The notes under the pieces: model-generated | The model's input: the letters and a program-made list of their open reading frames with translations, nothing else | What the model was told of the DNA's origin: nothing | Database searches by the model: none | Assembly (NCBI GenBank): GCA_015501055.1 | Contig: JADNYV010000073.1 | Span: forward strand, 62,001-126,000 | Length of the DNA stretch: 64,000 nucleotides | Direction of reading: 5' to 3' | Source of the DNA: Mucidula mucida | Taxonomy: Eukaryota; Basidiomycota; Agaricomycetes; Agaricales; Physalacriaceae | Shown here: piece by piece, positions 44,866-55,740 of the stretch | Layout: each line of letters starts with the position of its first letter | How positions within the stretch are numbered: the first letter of the stretch is position 1 | Program-made: the position numbers and the translations under genes

Positions 44866-47088
44866 TTACTTAGACCGAACAACAGAAGGGTTCCTAATGC
44901 GCTCGTCAATATCAGAAGGAAGGTCATTAGACCCAATGACGGGATCTTTATCGACAAACTCGCCCTTCAGGAATTGCCGCAAACGCTCCTTTTCTGCCGA
45001 CAACTGCTCTTTAGAAGCCGTGAGGCTGGCTCGATCAAAATCGATCACAGACAACTCCCCAACATCGTTACACATGATATTCCAAGAGCGAAGGTCTCTA
45101 TGAAGAACGCCTCTGGCATGGATACCCTTGAAAATATTCCTCAAAGACGCACTGAATGCATATCAGTAAAACTACCAGTGGAGAAGAGATCCGCGTACCG
45201 TTCAGATGCTGTGAAATTGATCTTCTTGGTATCATCCATCCTTCGACTAATAGGCTTTCCTAGATGATTCATGATCAAGACTCCGATACCACGGTGCGAA
45301 TCTTGATAGTAGCCGAATATGAATGGAATACCTCTAACATTACGAGACTGAAGATAACAATATACGTCGTACTCGTGGCGAAGGGACCTCAGTCGTTCTT
45401 TCGTGGTCGCAAGCTTAGCAACCAGTCGAGGGGAGGCCACATGCTCATGTCCATGTCCAAATGTTGCAGAGTATGCTTGGCCCGTCGCGCCACGTCCTAG
45501 TTTCGAGGTGAGAATCAGAGGAAGACACCGCCCCGATGGATAGACATCAGAGCGTGGCTGGTCAGGAGAGAGGAGAATCTCTGGCGTTGGTGAGTTGTAG
45601 TTGCCGTACTTGAGATACAGCGTGAGGACGGGATGGTCCTCAAAATGACTGCGAGTCCTCTGGAAGCAAGTATTGAGACATGCGCCACAGACAACTTTGC
45701 AGACGTACAACATGCAGATCTGCCACAAGTTTCCTTTGTTCCCGAAGGCTTGGTCCCGAAGAACGAACGGTAGTCGGTAACCGCTATGTGTGAAATATCA
45801 GGGCTTCTTCCATGTAAATGGAATCTGAAAACGAACCCCCGGTAGTTTGTTTAGTTCTTTGGAATCCTTTTCAATGATGCGTTCGCGCTTGGGCGGGTCA
45901 CAAGGAAGAGCATCAGCCTTTCTTTTTAAGTTCGTCGATGAAGACGAACTAGACACGGGTGAAGTTGATTCGTTCAAATTGGACCACCGTTCAATGCAAT
46001 CGTGGATGATGCACAGATGCAGACCGGCCATGAATTTACCCCAAGACGGCTTGCAATGACGAGCTTCTATCAGTGGCGACAGAACAAGTGTTTGGGTTCT
46101 CTTTGACGGATGCCGATTCGAGCAAAATTACCGCAATCGAATACGATGAATGTGGTGTCGTATCGCACAGCATTTACCCATGCCTTCAAAACACGCGTTA
46201 GATCAGAAGAGAGTAGAGAGACTAAAAGGAATCACCCGCTGGATGAGGTGCATCGTCCCAGGAGGTCCGTGACTGAAGGCTGCGCCGATGTCGCCGATAT
46301 TGAGCGAATCCAGAGGGGTGCATTTTTCGGGAGGTGGCATACGAGGAATGCGCCAAAGTGGATGGTCTGCATCAGGTGGTCGTACAACAAGAGGCTCCGA
46401 AGGACGCGCAGTTGTATTGGAATTGTTAGTCCAAGGAAACTCCTTTACACGCGGTTCAGAGTACGCAAATTGGTCCATTTCCTCTAAACACCATCGAGCG
46501 TTGGGACATAAGAAAACGCCGAGTGCAATGATGGGAAAGTTTTCCTGAATACTGAGAATACGTTCTCTGTTATTCAGGGAGAAATGTCCGAGTCGTTCCT
46601 CGGTGAAATCGCCCATGCGGAGAACGATATTTTCCTCGAAAAAAGGTGGGTCGTCCTCGTTATATATATGCGGACTGTCGGTCCAGAGTATTGTCCGGGC
46701 CTCCGAGGGTTCGTCGGGGTGGATGAGAACGCTGGAAGCAATCTGGCAAGCCGAGTGTGCTACACCTTTTATATACACTTCAGCGACATCACTGCCCTTG
46801 AAGCTAAAGTCCAACTCTTCATGATACGTTCTTCGAAGAAAAAGTTCTCCTCGCTATATCTAGAGTGGGAATCGGTTGGGAACAGAGTATCGACAGAATC
46901 GAGGATATCCGTAAGAAGGGACGGAAGGATGCAGATGCCCTTTAAATGAGATTTTCGTCCAGATGCGTATCGTGAAAACGGAGGAGTGGGTCGGGTGGAG
47001 AGTAGCCGGGTACTCGAACTGGAAAGCGACTCCGAGGAACGAAGGAAAGCGTCTCCTCCAAAAGCGTTGGCCTTGGTGCTCGAGTCAT
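44866..47088 (-). pseudogene. Protein-kinase-like gene, frameshifted copy 2
   Basis: The start MTRAPRPTLLEETLSFVP runs to HLDENLI and then hits a stop, because a T is missing from a run (CATTTAAAG here, CATTTTAAAG in copy 3). Later blocks are present in shifted frames: GVAHSACQIASSVLIHPDEP, CPNARWCLEEMDQFAYSEP, then after an intron AWVNAVRYDTTFIVFDCGNF. A second 1-base loss near 46,100 breaks the frame after RIGIRQRE. The kinase-like domain is well preserved: LTSKLGRGATGQAYSATFG, RLVAKLATTKERL, FIFGYYQDSHRGIG, then an intron, HRDLRSWNIMCND and VIDFDRA. It ends NPSVVRSK. It has at least two frameshifts. Confidence 0.8.
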
Positions 47089-47490
47089 TATTCGTTCCCG
47101 GTCGTACGTTGCAATTGTGGCTGTCGTACACAATCAAGAGGTTTATAGATGCCGAAGCGTTGAACATGGACCACCATCAAGGATCATCAGAAGGCTATCG
47201 AGCTCAATTGGGCACCTGGTCCGAGTCTCGTATGCCCACCGTGTAATTATTGTGGACAAGATTTGTGATGATGGATGCCTGAGGGACAACTCGATCGCTC
47301 GTCATGTCCATCCTGTTTGGCTATGATGGCGCGCTGAAGCGCTCAGGGCAACCGAGAAACGCGTAGTTTTTCTACAACTTTTGGCAATGCACCCAATGGA
47401 GATCAACACAGTTAACTCACGTCTACCCCGCCATGCAAGTTGACAAGTGGGTTCACTCGGTGTTTAGATGTTCAAAGCCACCCTTGACTC
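47089..47490. other. Promoter of kinase-like copy 2 and gene-free spacer
   Basis: The first 110 bases match the flank of kinase-like copy 3 (the words around GGACCACCATCAAGGATCAT). The rest, up to the aldolase stop, is unremarkable. Confidence 0.5.
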
Positions 47491-48488
47491 CTAACCACCA
47501 TCACGTACGTTAAATGCTTCTTGCTGCCTTTCCCCAGCGCTCTCGAACAAGATTATAAAACGCTCCACGACCTTTGCAAACTCTTCGGTTGCCTCTTCAA
47601 CAGCATCGGGGAATGGCTTGTCCTGCAGACCAGCAGCGAGCTTCTTGACGTACGGGTCGCGTGCCCACGAGTTCACATTGAACTAGAGGACTTAGAAAAG
47701 AATATAGCGGTGATGATGGGCTTACCTTGCTAACACCTGCTTTGACGCATTCACGGAAAAGCTCATCAGGGAGCTCGTCAGTGCCGTGCAGACAGATGGG
47801 AATGCCGCGGCCCTCGAATGTCTTGCGCAGGTCGCGTAAGATTTCCGTTTTGAAGTTGGGCGGATTGATATACGAGCCGTGGAGATTGCCAATCGAGGGA
47901 GCAAGGATGGTCGCGCCGGTGCTAAAGGATGTTGAGCACAACAGCATATCCGCTCAAGGGAACCACTCACCCCTTCATGAAGGCATCAGCCTTCTTAGGA
48001 TCCGTCATTTTGGCCCCGCTGATCATCCGAAGACCAGCCTCTCCACCTTCAAGACGACCGAGCTCGACCTCGACAGCGACACCAGCCTTTCTCGCCCGGT
48101 CCACCCACGGCTTCGCCTCTGCAATGTTCTCCTCGTCTGTATCGGCGTGGCTCGCATCGACCATGATCGAATCGAACGCGATTCCCTGCTCCGCCAGTCC
48201 AACTGCCAACTCGAGCTGCTCGGTGCTCGTCGCGTGATCTAGATGCACCGATATCGGCACTTTGGCGCCATGTGCAGCGTTCAGACAGAACTGCAAGAAA
48301 GGACCACCACCGTATGCGAGCGTTACCGGGAAGAGCTGGAGGATGGCAGGCGAGTTATTCCGCTCGGCTGCTCTAACGAGTCCAATGACGGAGTGCGCAT
48401 CGTAGCACGTCTGGGCGATAACACCATATCCACCCTTCTCTGCGGCGGTCAGGATTTGCAGCGTTCGGTTGTTGGCCCACTCAGACAT
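47491..48488 (-). CDS. Class II (zinc) ketose-bisphosphate aldolase
   Basis: A cytosolic aldolase of the fructose/tagatose-bisphosphate class II family. It makes or splits ketose 1,6-bisphosphates using dihydroxyacetone phosphate. The product starts MSEWANNRTLQILTAAEKGG, followed by GVIAQTCYD. Zinc and substrate motifs are ISVHLDHATS, SIMVDASHADTDEEN, VELGRLEGGEAG, LAPSIGNLHGSY and ICLHGTDELP, then FNVNSWARDPY. Two introns (after AFMKG and AGVSK) join in phase. A TTG upstream is ignored because the ATG at 48,488 fits the family start. It shares a 556 bp region with a divergent transporter gene. Sugar specificity cannot be told from sequence; LHGTD replaces the more usual LHGGS, which may alter specificity. 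Confidence 0.9.
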
Positions 48489-49044
48489 CGTCGATTTGGT
48501 CAAAGTCCCGGCCGTTGTCGATGGCTCGTTATGTATGCGCGCTCGTTCCGTTATAGGAGCGATAGTGGTACGGAAATAGAGGGAAGTGTATATTTCCTTC
48601 CCACGTGATGGCGGACATATCTGTCGTTTCGATTATCCTGCAGGTCAGCTTGGATCAGAGTCCTTGAGTTCTCTTGTGCCTCTCCATGGGATTCCTCAGC
48701 AGACAGCGCGCATAACGCGACCAAACCCTCCTCGTCGTGAGGACACGCCGCCCTTTTAATCTCGTCTGTAACCCTCTCAGGCACTTCTGAGCCCGTTCTC
48801 CACACCCGGAACGATATAGAACCGCTGGGGCGCCAACTACCCCCACCGCGCAAATCAAATTCCCCCAGTGCGGGGATTCGGATACGGGTTGCATTGTTGA
48901 ACTCTGCCAGTCAAAGGTACATAAAGCCCTTCCCGACAGCTTTGGATAAGCGACTCGTTCCTCTCCTTCGCACACCAACCGGTTCTTCTACTTCCGCTTT
49001 TTCCGTGTTTCCCTGATCAAATCGTCCCTTTCGTTATCACCATC
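48489..49044. promoter_or_regulatory. Shared divergent promoter, aldolase and transporter genes
   Basis: Two divergently transcribed genes start 556 bases apart. The region has several G/C-rich words such as GTGCGGGGATT (about 48,868) and CTGGGG (about 48,825), which fit the SYGGRG consensus of fungal carbon-catabolite repressors. That is a weak match on its own. A CCTTCC/CTTCC-rich stretch lies just before the transporter ATG. Confidence 0.45.
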
Positions 49045-50731
49045 ATGGGCAATCCCAAGCCAGAGCAGGAATGGCGGGAAGAGTTCTCCAACACGACGTA
49101 CGAACCCGGATCGGAGGCGGAGAAGAAGCTGGTGCGCAAGATCGATTTGCACATTGTCCCTACGATTTGGGTGCTGTATACGCTGTCGTACCTTGACCGC
49201 GCGAACATTGGGAATGCCAAGTCTGGCGGTATGGAGGAGGCGCTGCATCTCTCGGATACGGAGTACTCCATTGTGCTGCTGGTGTTCTTCATTTCGTATG
49301 TTATCTTTGAGGTGCCGGCGAACATGCTCTTGACGCGTCTGCGCCCGTCGTACTTCCTATCGACTTTATGCTTTGTGTGGGGTGGGGTGGCCGCGTGTAT
49401 GGCTGCCGCGACCAATTATCAGGCGCTTGCTGGGATCCGGTTTTGCCTTGGTGTCGTTGAAGCTGGGTTTGCACCCGGGATCGCGTTCTATCTCTCTTCA
49501 TGGTATAAAAGGCACGAACTGGCCAAACGGTTCGCTATCTATTATACTGCCACTGCTGTTTCGGTATGTCGTGCTCTTACGTTTATCTCGAGAGCTGATA
49601 ATGAATCTGGATTAGGGTGCCTTCTCCGGTCTCCTTGCCGGTGTTATCACAGACCATCTAGCTCTAGCTCGTGGGATCGAAGGCTGGCAGTGGCTGCTCA
49701 TCATCGAGGGCGTTGGATCTTCGTTCGTCGCGTGCTTTACATGGTATATCCTCCCGGATTGGCCTGCGACCACTTCATGGCTTACTCCCGAGGAACGAGT
49801 ACGTCTTTAAAGCTGTTTGCCATCGCGCCTCTCTAACCTCCGATTAGTTCATCGCTGTGCAGCGTCTGGCATACGATGGTATTGGTGGCGTCTCAGGCAA
49901 GGATGCCCAGCACGCTGAGCCGACCCATGGAGAGGCGTTCAAGATGGCCATCACCGACTGGCGGACGTGGTGCCTGTCCGTCATGTACATGCTCGCCACT
50001 GGTGCCCAGACTATCCAGTACTTCATCCCGACTCTTGTCGGTCAGCTTGGCTACACAGGTCCGTTTGAGTATCCATCGTTTCCATTCCAATGCTTATACA
50101 GTATGCGAAGGATACAGCAAGCAGTTCATGACCATCCCCATCTACGGTGTCGCGTTCGTCTTCATCGTCTTTTTCTGCTTCCTCTCGGATATCCGCAAGG
50201 AGCGTGGAAACTATGTCACGATAACGTCTTTCATCGCTGGTATTAGTTTCATCATTTGTGTGTCCGTGAGCAACGAGCATGTCAAGTACGCGTTCCTTTG
50301 CTTTGCTGTTGGGGGTGTGTATGCTTGCTGCCCGCTCACCCTTCTCGTGAGTTCTTCCTTTCTGCCTTTTTTATAATTGTCTGAATGTGGGTTATCTAGT
50401 GGGTATCCGGTATCATTGACCATCCGGCAGAGAAGCGCGCTGTGGCTATCGCTATTGTCAACGGGCTGGGAAACAGTGCGAGTATATACGGAAGTTTCTT
50501 GTGGCCATCGAGTACTGGTCCGAGATATGTCCAGGGTTTTGCGACTACGACGTGAGCTTTTACTCATTCTTGGGATGTGGAGGATCTGATTATGAATTTT
50601 CGTTTAGTGCCTTTGTGCTCCTGCTGGGTATCCTGGCGCAGATCTTGAAGCTTGCGCTGAAGAAGTATCCTAGTCAAGCGCTCCATTATGAGGCGAAGAC
50701 CGCTGATGGCAAGGTTCAAGAGGATGTATAG
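49045..50731 (+). CDS. MFS transporter, anion:cation symporter family (Dal5/allantoate permease-like)
   Basis: A plasma-membrane transporter with about twelve helices, for carboxylates or similar small anions. The product starts MGNPKPEQEWREEFSNTTYE. Family features are RKIDLHIVPTIWVLYTLSYL with the adjoining DRANIGNAK, then SDTEYSIVLLVFFISYVIFE. RFCLGVVEAGFAPGIAFYLS and WYKRHELAKRFAIYYTATAV precede an intron. After it come GAFSGLLAGVITDHL, GIEGWQWLLIIEG and WPATTSWLTPEER. The second half has MTIPIYGVAFVFIVFFCFLS and WVSGIIDHPAEKRAVAIAIV. The end is KTADGKVQEDV. About six short introns are present and join in phase. The divergent aldolase suggests a substrate in sugar or sugar-acid use, but this is inference. 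Confidence 0.9.
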
Positions 50732-51247
50732 CTGTAGTGTCCCCCATTAATAATGACATACTGTCGGTTGTGGTTTGTGGTTTGCTGAGACGCTTTAAGT
50801 CAAGTGAAGATCGCAGGCCTATGTCTTACACGACCTGCGTTGATACCAAGAACGACGACAACGATAAAGCTGAGAACGAACCGCGTTAAATGACATCGGA
50901 CATGGGAACAGTTGCGAGAGCAGATGGGTTTGGTCAGACGAATACAGGGCTATGTTATATATAGTGCAACGCATTGCCAGAAGTTGTTGAAATATAACAG
51001 CGAAACAAGATAAGTAGACATGACCGTGACGAAGAGAGGTCGAGTTGTCCCTCAGGCATACAGATCGCACTGACGGAAATCGTGTCCTCACGGTAGGCAT
51101 GTAAGAATCGGACCTCGGAGGTGCCCAATTGAGCTCAATAGCCTTCTGATGATCCTTGATGGTGGTCCATGCTCAACGCTTCGGCATCTATAGACCTCTT
51201 GATTGTGTACGACAGCCACAATTGCAACATACGACCGGGAACGAATA
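50732..51247. other. Gene-free stretch and promoter of kinase-like copy 3
   Basis: The final 130 bases are homologous to the flanks of the other kinase-like copies. The earlier part contains nothing recognisable. Confidence 0.5.
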
Positions 51248-53428
51248 ATGGCTCGAAAACCGAAACCAACGCGTTTGGAGGAGACGCTTTCCTTCGTTTC
51301 TCCTCGCTTTCCAGTACGAGTACCCGGCTACTCTCCCCCCGACCCACTCCTCCGTTTTCACGATACGCACCTGGACGAAAATCTCATTTTAAAGGGCATC
51401 TGCATCCTTCCGTCCCTTCTTACGGATATACTCGATTCTGTCGATACTTGTTCCCTACCGAGTCCCATTCTAGATACAGCGACGGAATGTTCTACATCGA
51501 CGAACATATCTATCATAACTTGGATTTCAGCTTCAAGGGCAGTGATGTCGCTGAAGTGTATATAAAAGGTGTAGCACGCTCGGCTTGTCAGATTGCTTCG
51601 AGCGTTCTCGTTCACCCCGACGAACCCTCAGAGGCCCGGACGATACTCTGGACTGACAACCCGATCATGTACAACGAGGACGATCCACCTTTTTTAGAGG
51701 AAAATGTCGTTCTGCGCATGTGGGATTTTACGGAGGAGCGAATAGGAAGCTTTTCCGCAAATAACAGAGAACGTATTCTCAGTATTCAGGAAAACTTCCC
51801 CGTCATCGCACTCGGTGTGTTTTTGTGTCCGAATGCGCGATGGTGTTTAGAGGAAATGGACCAATTTGCGTACTCTGAGTCGCGTGTCAAGGAGTTTCCT
51901 TGGACTAACAATTCCAATACAACTGCAACTGCGCCGCGTCCTTCGGAGCCTCTTGTTGTACGACCGCCTGATGCAGAGCATCCGCTTTGGCGCATTCCTC
52001 ATATGCCACTTCCTGAAGTATGCACCCCTTCGCTCAACGTCGGTGACATTGGCCCAGCCAGTCACGGAATGCCTGGAACGATGCACCTCATCCAGCGGGT
52101 GATTTCTTTTAGTCTCGTTATTCTCTTCTTGTCTAACGATACGTCCTCCAGACTTGGGTGAACGCCGTTCGATTTGACACTACATTCATCGTGTTCGATT
52201 GCGGTAACTTTGCTCGAATCGGTATCCGTCACAGAGAGAGCCAAACACTTGTTCTGTCACCACTGATAGAGGTCCGTCATTGCAAGCCGTCTTGGGGTAA
52301 ATTCATGACTGGATTGCATCTGTGCATCGTCCACGACTGCCTTGAACGGTGGTCCAAACTGAACAAACCGGTGTCGAGTCGTAGTTCGTCTCCATCAGCG
52401 AATCTGAAAAGAAAGGCTGACGCTCTTCCTGATAAATCATCTAAGCGCCAACGCACGACTGAGAACAGAAAACTGCCAGGGATGCTACTACCGACTACCA
52501 TTCGCTCTTCGGGACCTAGTTTACGGGAAAGAAACAGAATCCTTACGGATCTACATGTCGTACGTTGACGAACTCTTCGCACGATGTTCATTGATCCAAT
52601 CGTTGTCGGCAGGACACTCGTAGTTATTTCCAAGACCATCCCGTCCTTACCTTGTACCTCCAATACGGCAACTACAATTCGCCGACGCCACAGATTCTTC
52701 TTGCTCCCGACCATCCACGCTCCGATATCTATGAATCGACGCAGTGTCTTTCTCTGATCCTCACCTCTAAACTAGGAAGCGGCGTGACGGGCCAAGCGTA
52801 TACTGCAACCTTTGGACCTGGACACGAGCACTTCAGGGCGCCTCCCCGCCTGGTTGCTAAACTTGCTACCACAAAAGACCGGCTGATGTCCCTCCGCCAC
52901 GAATACGATGTCTACTGTCATCTTCAGTCTCGTGATGTCAGAGGTATACCATTCGTATTCGGCTACTATCAAGATTCCCATCGCGGCGTCGGAGCTCTCA
53001 TTATGAACTATGTAGGAAAGCCCCTCGCTAGAAGGATGGATAGAACTACTAATAAGATCAAGTTTACAACATCGGAATGGTATGTGGATCACCTAGTAGT
53101 TTTTGCTGAAGGATACTTATCATTATTAAGTGCAACTTTGAGGAACATTCTGAGGGGTATACATACGAAGGCTGCAGTGCTTCACCGGGACCTTCGTTCG
53201 TGGAATGTGATGGTTAGCGACGCTGGCGAGTTGACTATCATCGATTTCGATCGAGCTAAGCTCGGGGCTTCCAAGGAGCAGCTTGCTGAAGAAGCGGACC
53301 GTTTACGTCGATTCTTGAAGGGCGACTTTGTCGATAAAGATCCCGTCATTGGTTCTGGCGATGTTCCGTCTGACATTGACGGACGCATCAAGAACCCTTC
53401 TGTTGTTCAGTCTCCGAGTAGGAAGTAA
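51248..53428 (+). CDS. Protein-kinase-like protein, copy 3, nearly intact
   Basis: The best-preserved copy. MARKPKPTRLEETLSFVSPR leads to SLLTDILDSVDT, where one base is missing compared with copies 1 and 2 (GATACTTGTTCC against GATACTCTGTTCC, about 51,449). The next segment is fully open: MFYIDEHIYHNLDFSFKGSD, ILSIQENFPVIALGVFLCPN and PLVVRPPDAEHPLWRIP. Introns then join LIQR to TWVNAVRFDTTF, and DLH to DTRSYFQDHPVL. The C-terminal domain has a glycine loop (SKLGSGVTGQAYTATFG), a lysine in VAKLATTKD, the catalytic-loop equivalent HRDLRSWNVM and IIDFDRA. So it has the HRD aspartate, but DFD in place of DFG. It ends NPSVVQSPSRK. Translation from Met 51,489 would avoid the lesion. Activity is uncertain. 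Confidence 0.65.
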
Positions 53429-53589
53429 CTGTTTGTTGGTAGGCGCAAATCTTGCAGAACGTAGAATCAATCCCGTATGAAAGATCTATTTGTTTGCTCG
53501 TGATCTCAACGCTCAGCAACGACTTGGCGCTTGAAATCGAAGGAAGGTTTAAACAAACTCGAAACTGAACTCCTACGCGGATGCCATTC

Positions 53590-53690
53590 TGAATCTATAT
53601 CAAACGTCAATGATTGCAGGCTTCAAAGGAGGGTTAATGCACGTTGGACTTCCTAAGGAGATACATCAACGGATCGCGGATGTGCTTCAT
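53590..53690 (-). pseudogene. 3' remnant of a Cys-rich protein gene
   Basis: The run CATCAATGATTGCAGGCTTC..AAGG followed by GTTGGACTTCCTAAGGAG resembles the region around the stop codon of the Cys-rich gene at 34,200-34,260 (CTGCAGGCTTAGAAAG, GTCGAACTTCTTAAGGAGG). The rest of the gene is absent. Its position after kinase-like copy 3, in convergent orientation, repeats the module. Confidence 0.55.
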
Positions 53691-54068
53691 CTACATTCGG
53701 GGCGCCAATCATTTCCGCTTCGGGAATAGTTGTAGGGCTCAATGCGCCGGGGATCGTGGCGGGTCGATGCTGGGCGGGGTGGCTGTAATCGCTGCTTCCA
53801 GTACTGGGATTGGCCTAGTCTGAGGACTTATTGCGTGGGGTGTCGCGAGTTCTGTTAGGCAAGACACGATCAAGAATAGGTATGATGATTTTACCCGTGC
53901 TGGCAAAAGACTACGATATCAGGGTCTGTAGGATTCTGGATCTTCATGTGGTTGAGACCAATAATAATTGGGGTGTATATACACATGGCTCGGAAAAATG
54001 TTCCCATCATTCAAATTGACTGTACGCTCACTCCTCCTCTGATACTACCGGCGGCGCGACTACCACCA
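53691..54068. other. Gene-free stretch
   Basis: No recognisable features. It lies between the module debris and the 3' end of the F-box gene. Confidence 0.4.
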
Positions 54069-55470
54069 TTAGCCACTCACACTGAGCATATTGAGCACAG
54101 GGAAACCCTCGCCAGCCAGAAGCGCTTGAAATTCTTCTTGGGATGGATGATCAGAGAAGTTGTCGACAACCAGTCTGACTATCTCCACACGAGAATGGTG
54201 CGTAAAACCGTACCAAAGTCCCTCCAATCATCTTTGTCCTTGTCCTTCAAAATGAGTGTGTCAAAAGTCCAAGTCGAAGCGATATGGATGTCAATAGTGA
54301 TAGCAGTCAATTCGAGGAATGAGCCGCTCTCTAACGCGCGAGTCAACCAGATAATGCACGGGGGAAGAACCCGGCTTGATACACGCAGAGACTTGAGTCG
54401 TGTTACGAAATCATACAATGCTAGCTCAACGGCTAATGATGCTTGGCATTAGATATTAAACGTGGAAACCGGGGCAATGACTCACGTGGTATCGTCACGG
54501 GCAAGCTGAGGTGCTCCAATGTGTGGCGTTGAAATCTGCGGAGCACAGATATTATCCGATTGCTGACCTCGACGTCAGTCTCAAAAGATTGAAACCTAGG
54601 ACAAGCCAATGAGAGCCCGCGAACGTGTAAAATGTCCACGGGAGATGCAGGCATAGAGAAAGCATCGAGTAGCATCGACAATGATTCCAGTGATTCATTG
54701 TATATGACAAGCGAGCGTAAGTAGAGCGGCCTTGAAGCGTTCACCGCCAATGACAACGGCGCTGATACGCTCGTGCTCAAAGGTTCTTCAGGATGGACGG
54801 TGACATCGTTAAGGACGAGGGTTTCGAGACTCGCACAGTTATCGAGCAGCCTCACCAAAGAGCCAACGTCTGGAAAGGTAACGCATGATATGCTGAGGTA
54901 CCTGAGTTGGTGATACTCATTTAGAGCGGCAAACAGTGGCTCATATATACCCTGAAAAATATCCCAATAACAAAACTCGAATCGGAGGCTCTCGAGTTTT
55001 GTGCACATTGCGAGATAGCTAGGGATGACGGCTTGGACCTCGGATGCGAGTTTATCCTTGCGGCGATGGAATATGTCGAGAACGGATAGCCAAACTTGAG
55101 ATGTCGCGTGTACTTGGAGCGTTTTCGAGAAGATATTGGAACTGGCTAGGCGTGCCGATGGTGGAGAAGAGGGGATCATTAAAGCCACGGAGTTGCATGC
55201 GTACGTGGTATCGTCGGAACCGCAGAAGATGGCGGGACTAGTATGGATGAAGTTGGTGTGAATCTCGACAGAAGCAAAGAGGAGAGATTGGGCGATGGGT
55301 GTCCAGATTTTGGAGACGAGGGAGAGTGATTTTAGGTCTTGTGTGCTGTAGCGCCCGGCATGTTTGATTATGGGCTCAATGAGTTCGACAGGGAAATAAA
55401 ATGCCGGTTTCGAGGTCTGCTTCGTGTTTTCAATGGTTGGATAGGATCGTTGTAGGTGCAGAGTTACCAT
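54069..55470 (-). CDS. F-box-like protein with leucine-rich-like repeats
   Basis: Probably a substrate adaptor of an SCF ubiquitin ligase. After MVTLHLQRSYPTIENTKQ an F-box-like segment FYFPVELIEPIIKHAGRY and LKSLSLVSKIWTPIAQSLLF is followed by an irregular leucine-rich area. Examples are LRYLSISCVTF, NCASLETLVLNDV and LYLRSLVIYNES. One intron (donor C|GTGAGT at about 54,485) joins to LYDFVTRLKSLRVSSRV. The end is unclear: that frame stops at 54,179 (ILVWR). An overlapping frame reads VEIVRLVVDNFSDHPSQEEF and then GEGFPVLNMLSVSG to a stop at 54,069, and looks coding. A small frameshift or an unusually short intron at about 54,190-54,215 would reconcile them. Such F-box genes are numerous in mushrooms; no target can be inferred. 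Confidence 0.65.
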
Positions 55471-55740
55471 TGTAGACGTAGTCTATGACTTGGACTAAAT
55501 TTTGGGATGGATGGCGAGTACTAGTCCTGGCTATAGCATAACTGAGACAGTGAGAGCATGAAGCAAAAGACTCGCCGATCAGGTGTTTGGCTTCAGCCAC
55601 TTCAGCTGATACTTAGACTAGGACGAGCACGTATGAAGTGATTTATATAACATATCAGTAAATTCATTATCAGATTGTAAACTTAAGTGTATAACCAGTA
55701 GATTGTCCACCCACCCAGAATGCAAAAAAATATACAATTG

